Positions 8,472 to 16,498 of a stretch of 64,000 nucleotides of DNA are shown here, piece by piece. The translations under genes were made by a program, and so were the position numbers. The DNA is taken from assembly GCF_001557235.1 (NCBI RefSeq), contig NZ_LSJI01000093.1, positions 1 to 64,000 on the forward strand, read 5' to 3'. The DNA comes from Phenylobacterium sp. CCH9-H3 (GTDB lineage Bacteria; Pseudomonadota; Alphaproteobacteria; Caulobacterales; Caulobacteraceae). Every line of letters begins with the position of its first letter. Within the stretch, counting starts at the first letter, position 1. The notes beneath the pieces were generated by a model, which saw only the letters and a program-made list of their open reading frames with translations, made no database searches and was not told the origin of the DNA.

Positions 8472-11400
8472 ATGACTAGGGCGCAATTGCTTGCGCGCTC
8501 AGCGTGCGCGCTTGCCTTGAATGCAGGGCTGGCGGGCTGGGCGATGGCGCAGTCGGACGGACCGAAGGAGACGTCCGTCGAGGAAGTCGTCGTCACCGGC
8601 TCCTATATTCGGGGCACGCCGGAGGACGCCGCCCAGCCGGTCGATGTCGTCACCGCCCAGGCGCTGGAGCAGCAGGGCTCGCCTTCCGTGGTGCAGCTCG
8701 TCAAGACGATCACGGCCGCTGGCGCCGCCCTTGGCGAGGCCAACCGTTCCCTCGGCGCGCAGGCGTCTGGCAACGCTTCGATCAACCTGCGCGGTCTGGG
8801 TCCGGCAAGGACCCTCACGCTGATGAACGGTCGTCGGCTGGCCGACTCCGCCAATGCAGGCGGCGGTCTCGGCGCGAACCTGCTTTTCGTCCCGTCCGCC
8901 GCGGTCGGGCGCATTGAGATCCTGAAGGACGGCGCGGCCGCCACCTACGGTTCCGACGCCATGGGGGGGGTGGTAAACTTCATCACTCGCCGAGACCTGG
9001 AAGGGTTCGAGTTCTCCGGCCAGTACGCCGCCATCGACGGTTCCAAGGGTGACTACGAGGGCAACCTAGCCTACGGCTGGCGCGACGACCGGGGCAATAT
9101 CCTGCTGACCGCCGGCTATCGCCACCGCAGCCGCCTCGACATGCTCGACCGCGGCTGGGCGAAGTCCCCCTACGAGGATCCGAACTACGGCGGCTGGACG
9201 GGTGCCACCAACCCGGGCTTCTATGTCGCCAACACCGCCTCGCTATCGCCGGCAATCCTCTTCCGCGACAACGGCTGCGCCGAACTGGGCGGGGTCTTGA
9301 CCAATGGCGCCACGGGCCGCCCTGTGTCGCCCGCCAGCGCTTTAGTCAACGGCGGGGCGGCCACCTCGACCTGCCGATTTGAGTTCACTCAGCTCAGCGA
9401 CCTGGTGACCACCGAGAACCACTATCAGCTCTACGCCGAGGCCAACTACGACCTGTCCGACAAGGTCCAGATGCATGTGGAGGCGGCCTGGACGCGCAAT
9501 GATGTGCCCAACCAGCGCATCTCGCCGGCCAACCTCTCGACGCAGTTCCCGACGCCGACCTCGCTCGGAGGCACCTCCGGGTCGCTGGCCCCTCCGGGCG
9601 CCTTCAACTTCTTCGTCCGCTACAATGTCCCGCAGAATAACCCTGGGCTCGACCAGCTGGCGGCCGACTGCGCGGGCGGCGGCGGCCGGTTCGGTGAGTT
9701 TGGGACGGCCCAGTGCGCAAGCATCACCGCCGCCGCTACGGCTGGGGCGCTCGGGGTGGACATCTCGCCGACGGCCTGGCGCGCCATCGCCTTCGCCGGC
9801 CATCCGACGACCAACTCGAAGTCCGCCGAACAAGACGTGCACAACGATTCCTGGCGCGTGTCAGCCAGCCTCAACGGCGACTTCGACAACGGCATCCACT
9901 GGGACGCGGCGTTGACCTACATGGACGCCACCTCCTCGCACTCAAACTCCGACATCCTCGTCAACCGATTGCAGAACGCTCTCAACGGCTTCGGCAGCCG
10001 GCAGGGCGACGCGAATGAATGCTCGGCGGCCGAGCGGTCCGTGGCGGCCAACGCGGGCAACGCCGCCGCGGGCTGCTACTTCTTCAACCCCTTCACAAAC
10101 AGCGTTGCGACCAGCGTCATCAACGGCCAGGCAAATCCCTACTATCGGGCCGGGGTCGCCAACGATCCGCGGCTCATCGACTGGATGATCGGCCGATACA
10201 CCAACACCTGGACCAATCAGCTGCTGGTCGCTGATGCCGTACTCACCGGCGATCTCCCGGTTTTCGAGCTGCCCGGCGGCCAGGTGCAGTGGGCCATCGG
10301 CGCGCAGTACCGCTACCAGCGCGAGTTGCAGTACTCCGGCGACTTCTTTGACAACCAGACCTTTCCCTGCGTCGACTCCATCGATGACAGCGTCCCGGTG
10401 TGCGGCGCGCCGGCCGGGCCGCTGATCTTCTTCGGGTCTGGCCGCGACCGCGATCTTGACCGGTCCGTTCCGGCCGGGTTCCTGGAACTGCGGCTGCCGC
10501 TTTTCGATAACTTCGAAGCCAACATCGCGGTGCGCCACGAGCGCTATGGCGGCGGCGTCGGGTCGACTACCAATCCACGGATCGCCCTGCGCTGGCAGGC
10601 CTTGGACTGGCTGGCGTTCCGCGGATCAGCGGGCACCACGTTCCGGGCCCCGACGCTGGAAAGCACGACCTCGGGCTTCACCCGCAGTGTGGTCAACATC
10701 TCTGGCCAGTATCGGGCGGTCCGCACTAACGGCAATCCCGATCTGCAACCCGAAACTGCGCACGCCTATAATGGCGGGATTCTCGTCGATTTCCGCAGGT
10801 TCAAGGCTTCGCTCGACTACTGGCGCTTCGACTTCAAGGACGAGCTGACCACGGAGTCTTCGACGGCGCTGTTCTCGGCCATGTTCCCGGCGGTCGCCGA
10901 CGCCAGCACCTGGGCCTGTCTTGGCGGCGCCCGGACGGTCCCGGAGCTCGCCGCCCGCTTCAACTTCGGCGGGGTCTGCGCGCCGGGGAACGTGCTGGAG
11001 ATCAACACTTCTTTCGTCAACGGCCCGAACACCCGGACCTCGGGCTTCGATTTCAGCGCTCAGTACGACTGGCCAGATGTATACGGCGGCGACCTGACCG
11101 TTGGCTTCGACGGCACCTATCTCAAGGAATTCCGCCGCGGCGCCTTCTCACTGCTGGGCGCGCCGCAAGTGGTGTTCCAGCAACCAGTGGATCGCGCCGG
11201 GACCAGCGATCTCGTCGGCTCGTTCTTCTCCTACCCGCAGCTGCGGGCGAACGGCTTCGTCAACTTCAACCGCGGGCCGCTCAACGCCCGTTGGCAGGTC
11301 CGCTACACCGAGGGCACCAAGCCGGCGCCCGGCACGCCCGCCAATAGGTGGGTGCTGCAGGGCTCCGACTACGTCCAGGTCCCGGTCGGCAAGAGCAAGG

Positions 11401-11582
11401 CCTACGTCCAGCACGACCTGACGGTGCGCTACGACGCGCCGTGGGATACGACCGTCACCTTCAGCATCCAGAACGTGTTGGACACCGATCCGTCGGACGC
11501 ACCGGGCGCCTACAACTACGACATCACCAACGGCAACCCCCTCGGCCGCGTCTTCGAGGTCGGCTTCAAGAAGACGTTCTGA
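8472..11582 (+). CDS. TonB-dependent receptor of the catabolic cluster
   Basis: 1036 residues. A signal peptide (ACALALNAGLAGWAMAQ) is followed by a TonB-box-like segment (VEEVVVTGSYIRG), a plug domain with INLRGLGPARTLTLMNGRR and RIEILKDGAAATYGSDA, and a long beta-barrel ending in ...FEVGFKKTF with the terminal aromatic residue. GGGAGGG lies 5-6 bases before the ATG. It is an outer-membrane energy-dependent importer of the Oar/CirA-like type common in Caulobacterales. It is divergent from the IclR gene and followed by a CoA-transferase and an MFS permease, so it probably imports the substrate that these genes activate and degrade. The substrate cannot be read from sequence. Confidence 0.92.
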   Translation: MTRAQLLARSACALALNAGLAGWAMAQSDGPKETSVEEVVVTGSYIRGTPEDAAQPVDVVTAQALEQQGSPSVVQLVKTITAAGAALGEANRSLGAQASGNASINLRGLGPARTLTLMNGRRLADSANAGGGLGANLLFVPSAAVGRIEILKDGAAATYGSDAMGGVVNFITRRDLEGFEFSGQYAAIDGSKGDYEGNLAYGWRDDRGNILLTAGYRHRSRLDMLDRGWAKSPYEDPNYGGWTGATNPGFYVANTASLSPAILFRDNGCAELGGVLTNGATGRPVSPASALVNGGAATSTCRFEFTQLSDLVTTENHYQLYAEANYDLSDKVQMHVEAAWTRNDVPNQRISPANLSTQFPTPTSLGGTSGSLAPPGAFNFFVRYNVPQNNPGLDQLAADCAGGGGRFGEFGTAQCASITAAATAGALGVDISPTAWRAIAFAGHPTTNSKSAEQDVHNDSWRVSASLNGDFDNGIHWDAALTYMDATSSHSNSDILVNRLQNALNGFGSRQGDANECSAAERSVAANAGNAAAGCYFFNPFTNSVATSVINGQANPYYRAGVANDPRLIDWMIGRYTNTWTNQLLVADAVLTGDLPVFELPGGQVQWAIGAQYRYQRELQYSGDFFDNQTFPCVDSIDDSVPVCGAPAGPLIFFGSGRDRDLDRSVPAGFLELRLPLFDNFEANIAVRHERYGGGVGSTTNPRIALRWQALDWLAFRGSAGTTFRAPTLESTTSGFTRSVVNISGQYRAVRTNGNPDLQPETAHAYNGGILVDFRRFKASLDYWRFDFKDELTTESSTALFSAMFPAVADASTWACLGGARTVPELAARFNFGGVCAPGNVLEINTSFVNGPNTRTSGFDFSAQYDWPDVYGGDLTVGFDGTYLKEFRRGAFSLLGAPQVVFQQPVDRAGTSDLVGSFFSYPQLRANGFVNFNRGPLNARWQVRYTEGTKPAPGTPANRWVLQGSDYVQVPVGKSKAYVQHDLTVRYDAPWDTTVTFSIQNVLDTDPSDAPGAYNYDITNGNPLGRVFEVGFKKTF

Positions 11583-11657
11583 CCGATGCGCTCTTCTAAC
11601 ACGTCGCGCGCCCGGCGACCGCCTTCCCCTCCCCCGGGTACCGGCGCCTTGACCCTG

Positions 11658-11684
11658 GCGCCGCCGGCTCCCGCTGGCGGCGCA
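11658..11684 (+). terminator. Hairpin downstream of the TBDR gene
   Basis: GCGCCGCCGG and CTGGCGGCGC pair around CTCCCG with one G-T wobble. No T-run follows, so it may be a processing or attenuating hairpin between the receptor and the CoA-transferase and not a true terminator. Confidence 0.35.
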
Positions 11685-11719
11685 TCCTTCATGATCCCGT
11701 TCAGCAGCCTGAATTTCCT

Positions 11720-12895
11720 GTGACAGATCCTTGCATGACCGCCACCACCTCTTTGCCCGTATCGCCCCTAGATGGTCTCCGCATCATCGATTTGACCTCG
11801 GTGATCATGGGTCCCTATTCGACACGCATCCTCGCAGATATGGGCGCGGACGTGATCAAGATTGAGCCGCCCGAAGGCGACATGATGCGGCCCCCACAAG
11901 GCGCTCGGCTCTCGGGCATCATGCTCAACCTCTACCGCAACAAGCGCAGCGTGGTGCTTGACCTGAAGCGCGCGACGGGAAGGGCGGCCCTGAACGCGTT
12001 GATCCCCACCGCCGACGTCTTCGTGCACAACCTACGCCCGCAGGTGATGGAGCGGCTGGGCTTCACCTATGACGCGGTCAAGGCCTTGAATCCCGACATC
12101 GTATATTGCGCGGCGTTCGGCTTCGGCAGCGAAGGGCCGTATGGCCAGAAGCCGGCCTATGACGACCTGATTCAAGCCTCCTCCGGATACGCCAGCACCG
12201 CCATTCCGCTGACCGGCGAGCCGGCCTACGCCTCGGCGGTGATCTGCGACAAGCTGGCCGGGCAGGCGATCGCCTACGCGATCCTCGGTGGCCTCCTGCA
12301 TCGCGCACGCGGCGGTGGGGGCCAAGCCATTGAGGTGCCGATGTTCGAGACCGCCATTGACTTCAACCTGGTCGAGGGCTTCGGCGGCGCAGTCTACGCC
12401 CCGCATCGCGGACGACCGGGCTATCCGCGTATTCAGACCAAGGAGCGGCGGCCCTATCGGACGGCCGACGGATACGCCTGCATCCTGCCGTACTCGGCCA
12501 AGAACTGGTTCGACTTCTTCGATTTTGTCGGCCGAGCGGACTGGAAGGAGCTCTACCGCGATCCCGCTAGGCGGGCCGCGGCCATCGAGACGCTCTACGC
12601 GATGATCCGCGAGGAGGCGCCCCGTCTCACCAACGCCGAATGGCTGGCCTTCTGTGACGGCGCCGACATTCCATGCATGCCGGTCATCAACGTGGAGGAC
12701 CTAGCCGATGACCTGCACGTACAGGCCGTCGGCCTGATGCCTGTGGTCGAGCACCCGACCGAGGGGCCGTACTACAGCGTTCGGCAACCCATTCGGTTCA
12801 GCCAAGCGCCCTACCGGCTGCGCTATCACGCCCCGGCTCTCGGTCAGCATACCGAGGAAGTCCTCCGCGAAGTCGGTCTGACGCCGTCAACCTGA
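11720..12895 (+). CDS. Class III CoA-transferase (CaiB/BaiF family)
   Basis: 391 residues, the usual length. The N-terminal block LDGLRIIDLTSVIMGPYSTRILADMGADVIKIE is followed by FVHNLRPQVMERLGF. The catalytic Asp lies in PAYDDLIQASSGYAS near residue 146. The family moves CoA from a donor acyl-CoA to a carboxylic acid. The start may be GTG 11720 or ATG 11735; neither has a clear ribosome binding site. It would activate the imported acid for the two dehydrogenases and the hydratase encoded on the other strand. It is followed after 10 bases by an MFS permease. Confidence 0.88.
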   Translation: MTDPCMTATTSLPVSPLDGLRIIDLTSVIMGPYSTRILADMGADVIKIEPPEGDMMRPPQGARLSGIMLNLYRNKRSVVLDLKRATGRAALNALIPTADVFVHNLRPQVMERLGFTYDAVKALNPDIVYCAAFGFGSEGPYGQKPAYDDLIQASSGYASTAIPLTGEPAYASAVICDKLAGQAIAYAILGGLLHRARGGGGQAIEVPMFETAIDFNLVEGFGGAVYAPHRGRPGYPRIQTKERRPYRTADGYACILPYSAKNWFDFFDFVGRADWKELYRDPARRAAAIETLYAMIREEAPRLTNAEWLAFCDGADIPCMPVINVEDLADDLHVQAVGLMPVVEHPTEGPYYSVRQPIRFSQAPYRLRYHAPALGQHTEEVLREVGLTPST

Positions 12896-12905
12896 GGGGG
12901 GCCTT

Positions 12906-14270
12906 ATGGCCGCGATTTCCATCGAACCGGGCGACGGCGAGGCGCCGCTGCCGTCCGTGGCCGATCAGACCGACGCCGCAGGAGCCGGCGCCAAGCCCGT
13001 CGGCCGTCCGTGGCTGATGGCCTGGATGCTCATGGCGGTGCTGACCCTGAACATCCTGGACCGCCAGGTGATCAACGTTCTCGGCAACGAGATCGGCAAG
13101 GACCTCAATCTCACGGATTCGCAACTCGGCCTGGTCGGCGGCCTGGCGTTTTCGATGGTCTATTTCGTCTTCGGCTTTCCCTGGGGCTGGATCGCCGACA
13201 GGCCGAAAGTAAGCCGCGTCTGGGTGATCTCAGCGTCCTTGACCATCTGGTCCACCATGACCGCGCTCTGCGGAGCCGCCTCAGGCTATGGCTACCTGCT
13301 GCTGGCGCGCATGGGCGTGGCGGCCGGTGAGGCGGGCTGTGGCCCGGCGGCCCATTCGCTGATCGCCGAGTCCGCGCCGAAGGCCAAGCTCGCCCAGGCG
13401 TTGGCGATCTTCGGACTCGGCATCCCCATCGGGGCCTTCCTCGGCAAGTCGATCGGCGGCGTGCTGAGCGACCTCTTCGGGTGGCGCAGCGCCTTCTTCC
13501 TCGTCGGAACGCCCGGTGTGCTGCTGGCGATCGGCCTGCTGTTCATCCTGCGCGATCCCCGCCATCAGGATCGCGCCCGCGCCGCGTCCTTCCCGAGGCC
13601 CGGCGTTCTGCAGGCCGCGCGGGAGGTCCTGCGGTCGCGCACCATCATCTACCTGATGCTAGGCAGCACCGTCATGGGTGCCCTGGTCTCGGTGGGCAGC
13701 TTCTGGGGCATGATGCACTTCCAGCGAAACCTCGGCATGACAGCGGGCCAGGCTGGCCTATGGCTGGGCGTGCAGGGCGGCCTCACCGGCATTTTCGGCA
13801 CCCTGGGCGGCGGCTGGATCGCCGATCGCCTCGCCGCCAGGAACCCGCGGCACTACATGACTCCCGGCATCATCGGTATGCTGCTGACGCCGCCCATGCT
13901 GGTCTTCGCCTGGTGGACCGACAAATGGTGGCTGGCCCTTATCTTGATGATCTTCCCCACCATGTTCGACAACTTGAGCTACGGCGGGGTCGCCGCGGCC
14001 ACGCAGCGCCTGCTCAGCCCCAATGTGCGGGCCACGGCCTCGGCCCTGATGGCCATGGTTGGCACCCTGGTGGGCGCGGGGATCGGCGTTACCGCGTTCG
14101 GGGTGCTGTCGGACGTGATCCGCGAGGCGCTGCCGGCTTCCGCGCCTCCGCACCAGAGCGTGCGCTACGCCCTGATGGGCGCGGCGATCAGCTTTCTCAT
14201 CCCCGCATTCTTCTACTGGCGCGCTAGCAAGCACGTGCAGCGGGAAATCCAAGAATTCGAGCGCGCATAG
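12906..14270 (+). CDS. MFS permease (Spinster-like)
   Basis: 454 residues with about 12 hydrophobic segments. The first helix contains LNILDRQVINVL and the loop 2-3 contains GWIADRPKVSR, features of the Spinster/organic-anion group of MFS carriers. A long hydrophilic N-terminus precedes helix 1. The ATG is 10 bases after the CoA-transferase stop, with GAGGGGGGCC upstream, so the two are one transcription unit. It is probably the inner-membrane importer matching the receptor upstream, perhaps taking over from the truncated GPH carrier. Substrate unknown. Confidence 0.88.
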   Translation: MAAISIEPGDGEAPLPSVADQTDAAGAGAKPVGRPWLMAWMLMAVLTLNILDRQVINVLGNEIGKDLNLTDSQLGLVGGLAFSMVYFVFGFPWGWIADRPKVSRVWVISASLTIWSTMTALCGAASGYGYLLLARMGVAAGEAGCGPAAHSLIAESAPKAKLAQALAIFGLGIPIGAFLGKSIGGVLSDLFGWRSAFFLVGTPGVLLAIGLLFILRDPRHQDRARAASFPRPGVLQAAREVLRSRTIIYLMLGSTVMGALVSVGSFWGMMHFQRNLGMTAGQAGLWLGVQGGLTGIFGTLGGGWIADRLAARNPRHYMTPGIIGMLLTPPMLVFAWWTDKWWLALILMIFPTMFDNLSYGGVAAATQRLLSPNVRATASALMAMVGTLVGAGIGVTAFGVLSDVIREALPASAPPHQSVRYALMGAAISFLIPAFFYWRASKHVQREIQEFERA

Positions 14271-14511
14271 CCCACAGAGCTGCCACCATGCTTGCGATCT
14301 CGTTACGCCGCGGCCTGACATGAACGTTCGCTTCATGGCACGACTGATCCTCTCTCGTTGCGGTGGACACCCATGCTTCTGTAATAGGTCAACCGTCCTT
14401 TCGGGTTGATCTGCCTCGACGGCGCAGATGGCTCGGCGAGCCTCATCTAGCTTCCGTATTGTCCACGCAGGCGTGAGATACGGCATGGGGTGTCGGCTCT
14501 ACCGAGGTCCC

Positions 14512-14635
14512 GGCGGCTACCTCGCCCGCAGCCGCGATCCGCCCCCCGGGCAACATGGTCGTTTGGCGAGGCCTGACGCGGCTCAATGACATCGCCTTCG
14601 GCATCTCAATCGGGATGCGCCGACGATGTGGTTAA
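14512..14635 (+). pseudogene. IS4 (Tn5-type) transposase C-terminal remnant, frameshifted
   Basis: One frame reads GGYLARSRDPPPG. After a one-base shift it continues as NMVVWRGLTRLNDIAFG. Together they match the conserved C-terminal pattern of Tn5-type transposases (G-G-x-x-x-R-x-x-D-x-x-P-G...W-R-G-L-x-R-L-x-D). The catalytic core is absent. It lies on the same strand as the N-terminal remnant near 1 kb, so the two could be halves of one old element split by later insertion, though two separate copies are equally possible. Confidence 0.5.
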
Positions 14636-14795
14636 CTGAAAGCCTCACCGGAGGGATACGACTATCCGCATCCGTCGGACATATGTGTCGCTCTCGGGCG
14701 AGGGTGCGGGTGACTGTGCGGTAGGGGCCGTGGGCGTGCTCATCGAGCGATAGCCCGTTGTGGACCTTGCAGCACCTTCGCTTTCGACCGTGCGT

Positions 14796-15003
14796 ATTCC
14801 ACGCCATCGTGGGCACGGATTCCACGGCGTCGTGGGCGCCTCTCGGTTGAGGGGATGATGGAGGCAAGACCGACAGTCTGACCGGGCTAGGGAGCCGCTG
14901 TTGTTTGAGCAGGGGGCCTGATGCCGACCGAGAGTTTGTCGATGCGCCACATACGCGACCTACTACGTCTGAAGCACGAGAACGGTCTGAGCACCCGGCT
15001 GAT
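14796..15003 (+). mobile_element. IS21 family left-end fragment with truncated IstA
   Basis: Two 19-base direct repeats, ATTCCACGCCATCGTGGGC (14796-14814) and ATTCCACGGCGTCGTGGGC (14819-14837), resemble the multiple terminal repeats of IS21 ends. At 14921 an ATG opens a frame reading MPTESLSMRHIRDLLRLKHE, the N-terminal helix-turn-helix of the IS21 transposase IstA. Similarity stops after about 28 residues near 15003. IstB is absent. Confidence 0.7.
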
Positions 15004-15043
15004 CCACATGCGGTCTTTTCCAACCTTCAGCATCAAAGTAATA

Positions 15044-16197
15044 CCAATCGGCGCTGATCAGTACCCATGGGCCCAGTCTCTGAGGCCGATGGACATGATG
15101 CGCCAGGGTTGGTCGGCAATGGTGTTCCAGGCGGCGCAGCAGTTGTCGACGATGTCGTCGTAGTTGCGGAAGATGCGGTTGGAGAGGTGGTTGTCGCGCA
15201 TGAACTGCCAGAGGTTCTCGACCGGATTGAGCTCCGGGGCCTTGGCCGGCAGCGGCAGGAGGGTGATGTTCGATGGCGTCTGCAGGGCCTGGGAGGTGCG
15301 CCATCCGGCCTGGTCGAGCAGCAGGACGGCGTGATGACCGGGCTCGACCTGGGCGCTGATCTCGGCCAGGTGGGCGTTCATGGCCTGGGTGTCGCAGTAG
15401 GGCATGACAAGGCCGGCGGCGGTTCCCTTCTGCGGACAGATCGCGCCGAAGATGTAGGCCCATTGGGTGCGCTGTTCGTTGGGCGCGGACGGACGGGTTC
15501 CGCGCCTTGCCCAACGGCGGGTGAGCTTGTTCTTCTGCCCGATGCGGGCTTCATCCTGCCACCAGATCTCGAGCTCGGTCCCTTCAGCCATGCGGTCGCG
15601 GATCTCCTGGACCCGCAGGGGGAAAATCTCGCTTGAAGGCCTCCAGGGCCTGCGGGTTCTGGGCATGGTGTCTGGGCCGGGCGGACAGGCGCGCATAGCC
15701 CAGACCTTTCCGGATCCGGCCCAGTCGGCTGGGGTCCAGCGACACGCCGTACTCGTCGTAGATCCAGCCCGCCAGATCGATGAGCCGCCAGCGCACCACC
15801 CCGTGGATGGCCGGGATCGGGCCGTCCTCCACCAACTGGACGACCGCCGCCAGCTGCTCCGGCGTGAGCTTCGGCTTCGCTCCCGGCGCCTTGCGGTCGA
15901 TCAGCTCCGCAGGACCTTCGGCATTGAACCGCAGCGCCCAGTCGCGAAGAATCTGCCGGTCCATCCCGCCTACCGCCGCGGCCTCATGGCGGCTGGCGCC
16001 GTCGTAGACCGCCACCAGCGCCAGCAGACGTCGGACCTGGCGGGCGTCCCTGCTGGCCCGCGCAAGCGCGCGAAGCTGAGCGGCGTCAAAGTCCTGGCGA
16101 AGCGTGATAGGTGGCATGGCGAACCCTCCGGTCCGACGATCGAATCCTACTTCGCCGCCCCTGAGAATCCCCCCGAGTCAGGCACTGCGCCGATTGG
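15044..16197 (-). mobile_element. IS630 family insertion sequence, nearly intact
   Basis: About 1.15 kb bounded by inverted repeats that begin CCAATCGGCGC at the left end and end GCGCCGATTGG at the right end. A TA dinucleotide flanks each side (15042-15043 and 16198-16199), as expected for TA target duplication by this family. It carries one transposase gene on the minus strand, split into two overlapping frames. Confidence 0.85.
15058..16117 (-). CDS. IS630 transposase in two frames (possible frameshifted OrfAB)
   Basis: The first frame (16117 down to about 15620) carries the helix-turn-helix region (ASRHEAAAVGGMDRQILRDW) and the winged-helix part. The second frame (to 15058) carries the DDE core: first Asp in WWQDEARIG, second in LLLDQAGW, Glu in PELNPVENLW. 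The frames meet at a TTTTCCCCC run (15618-15626 on the plus strand as GGGGGAAAA), where AFKRDF continues as PLRVQEIRDRM only after a shift. IS630 members can use programmed frameshifting, but a simple indel in the C-run would look the same. All three catalytic residues are present. Confidence 0.75.
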
Positions 16198-16339
16198 TAT
16201 AAACGTGGCTTTCACAGACAAGCCTGGTGAAGAGCAGCACAATAAACTTCGACCCGGGGGCAGAACTTCTGCGCTCAAGCTTGGTTCCAGATTCGCCTCG
16301 GCGGAACGCCTACAGCGATGGCGAGCAAACATTGCGACG

Positions 16340-16428
16340 ATCACCCAAGCTGTTCGCCGACGAGACCACAGCCCCGGTGCACGATCCGGGGCGCTGCAAG
16401 ATCAAGACTGGCCAGATGTGGGCATAAA
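16340..16428 (+). pseudogene. IS66 TnpC transposase fragment
   Basis: The frame contains SPKLFADETTAPVHDPGR, then KTGQMWA and a stop. This is the start of the IS66 TnpC catalytic domain (usual pattern LFADET-x-x-PV-x-DPGRGRTKTG-x-LWAY). The rest of the gene is missing on both sides. It is the second IS66 locus in the window and lies at the far end of the accessory block. Confidence 0.7.
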
Positions 16429-16455
16429 GGCGATCAGCCAGTGACAGAAGGGGTT

Positions 16456-16489
16456 GGACCGTCTCCCTGCCCTCCCCGAGAGACGGTCC
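16456..16489 (-). terminator. Hairpin after the TBDR gene
   Basis: GGACCGTCTC and GAGACGGTCC form a perfect 10-bp stem with a 14-base loop, 10 bases beyond the receptor stop at 16499. On the minus strand no T-run follows; on the plus strand ATTTT follows. It probably ends transcription of the receptor gene. Confidence 0.5.
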
Positions 16490-16498
16490 ATTTTCGCC

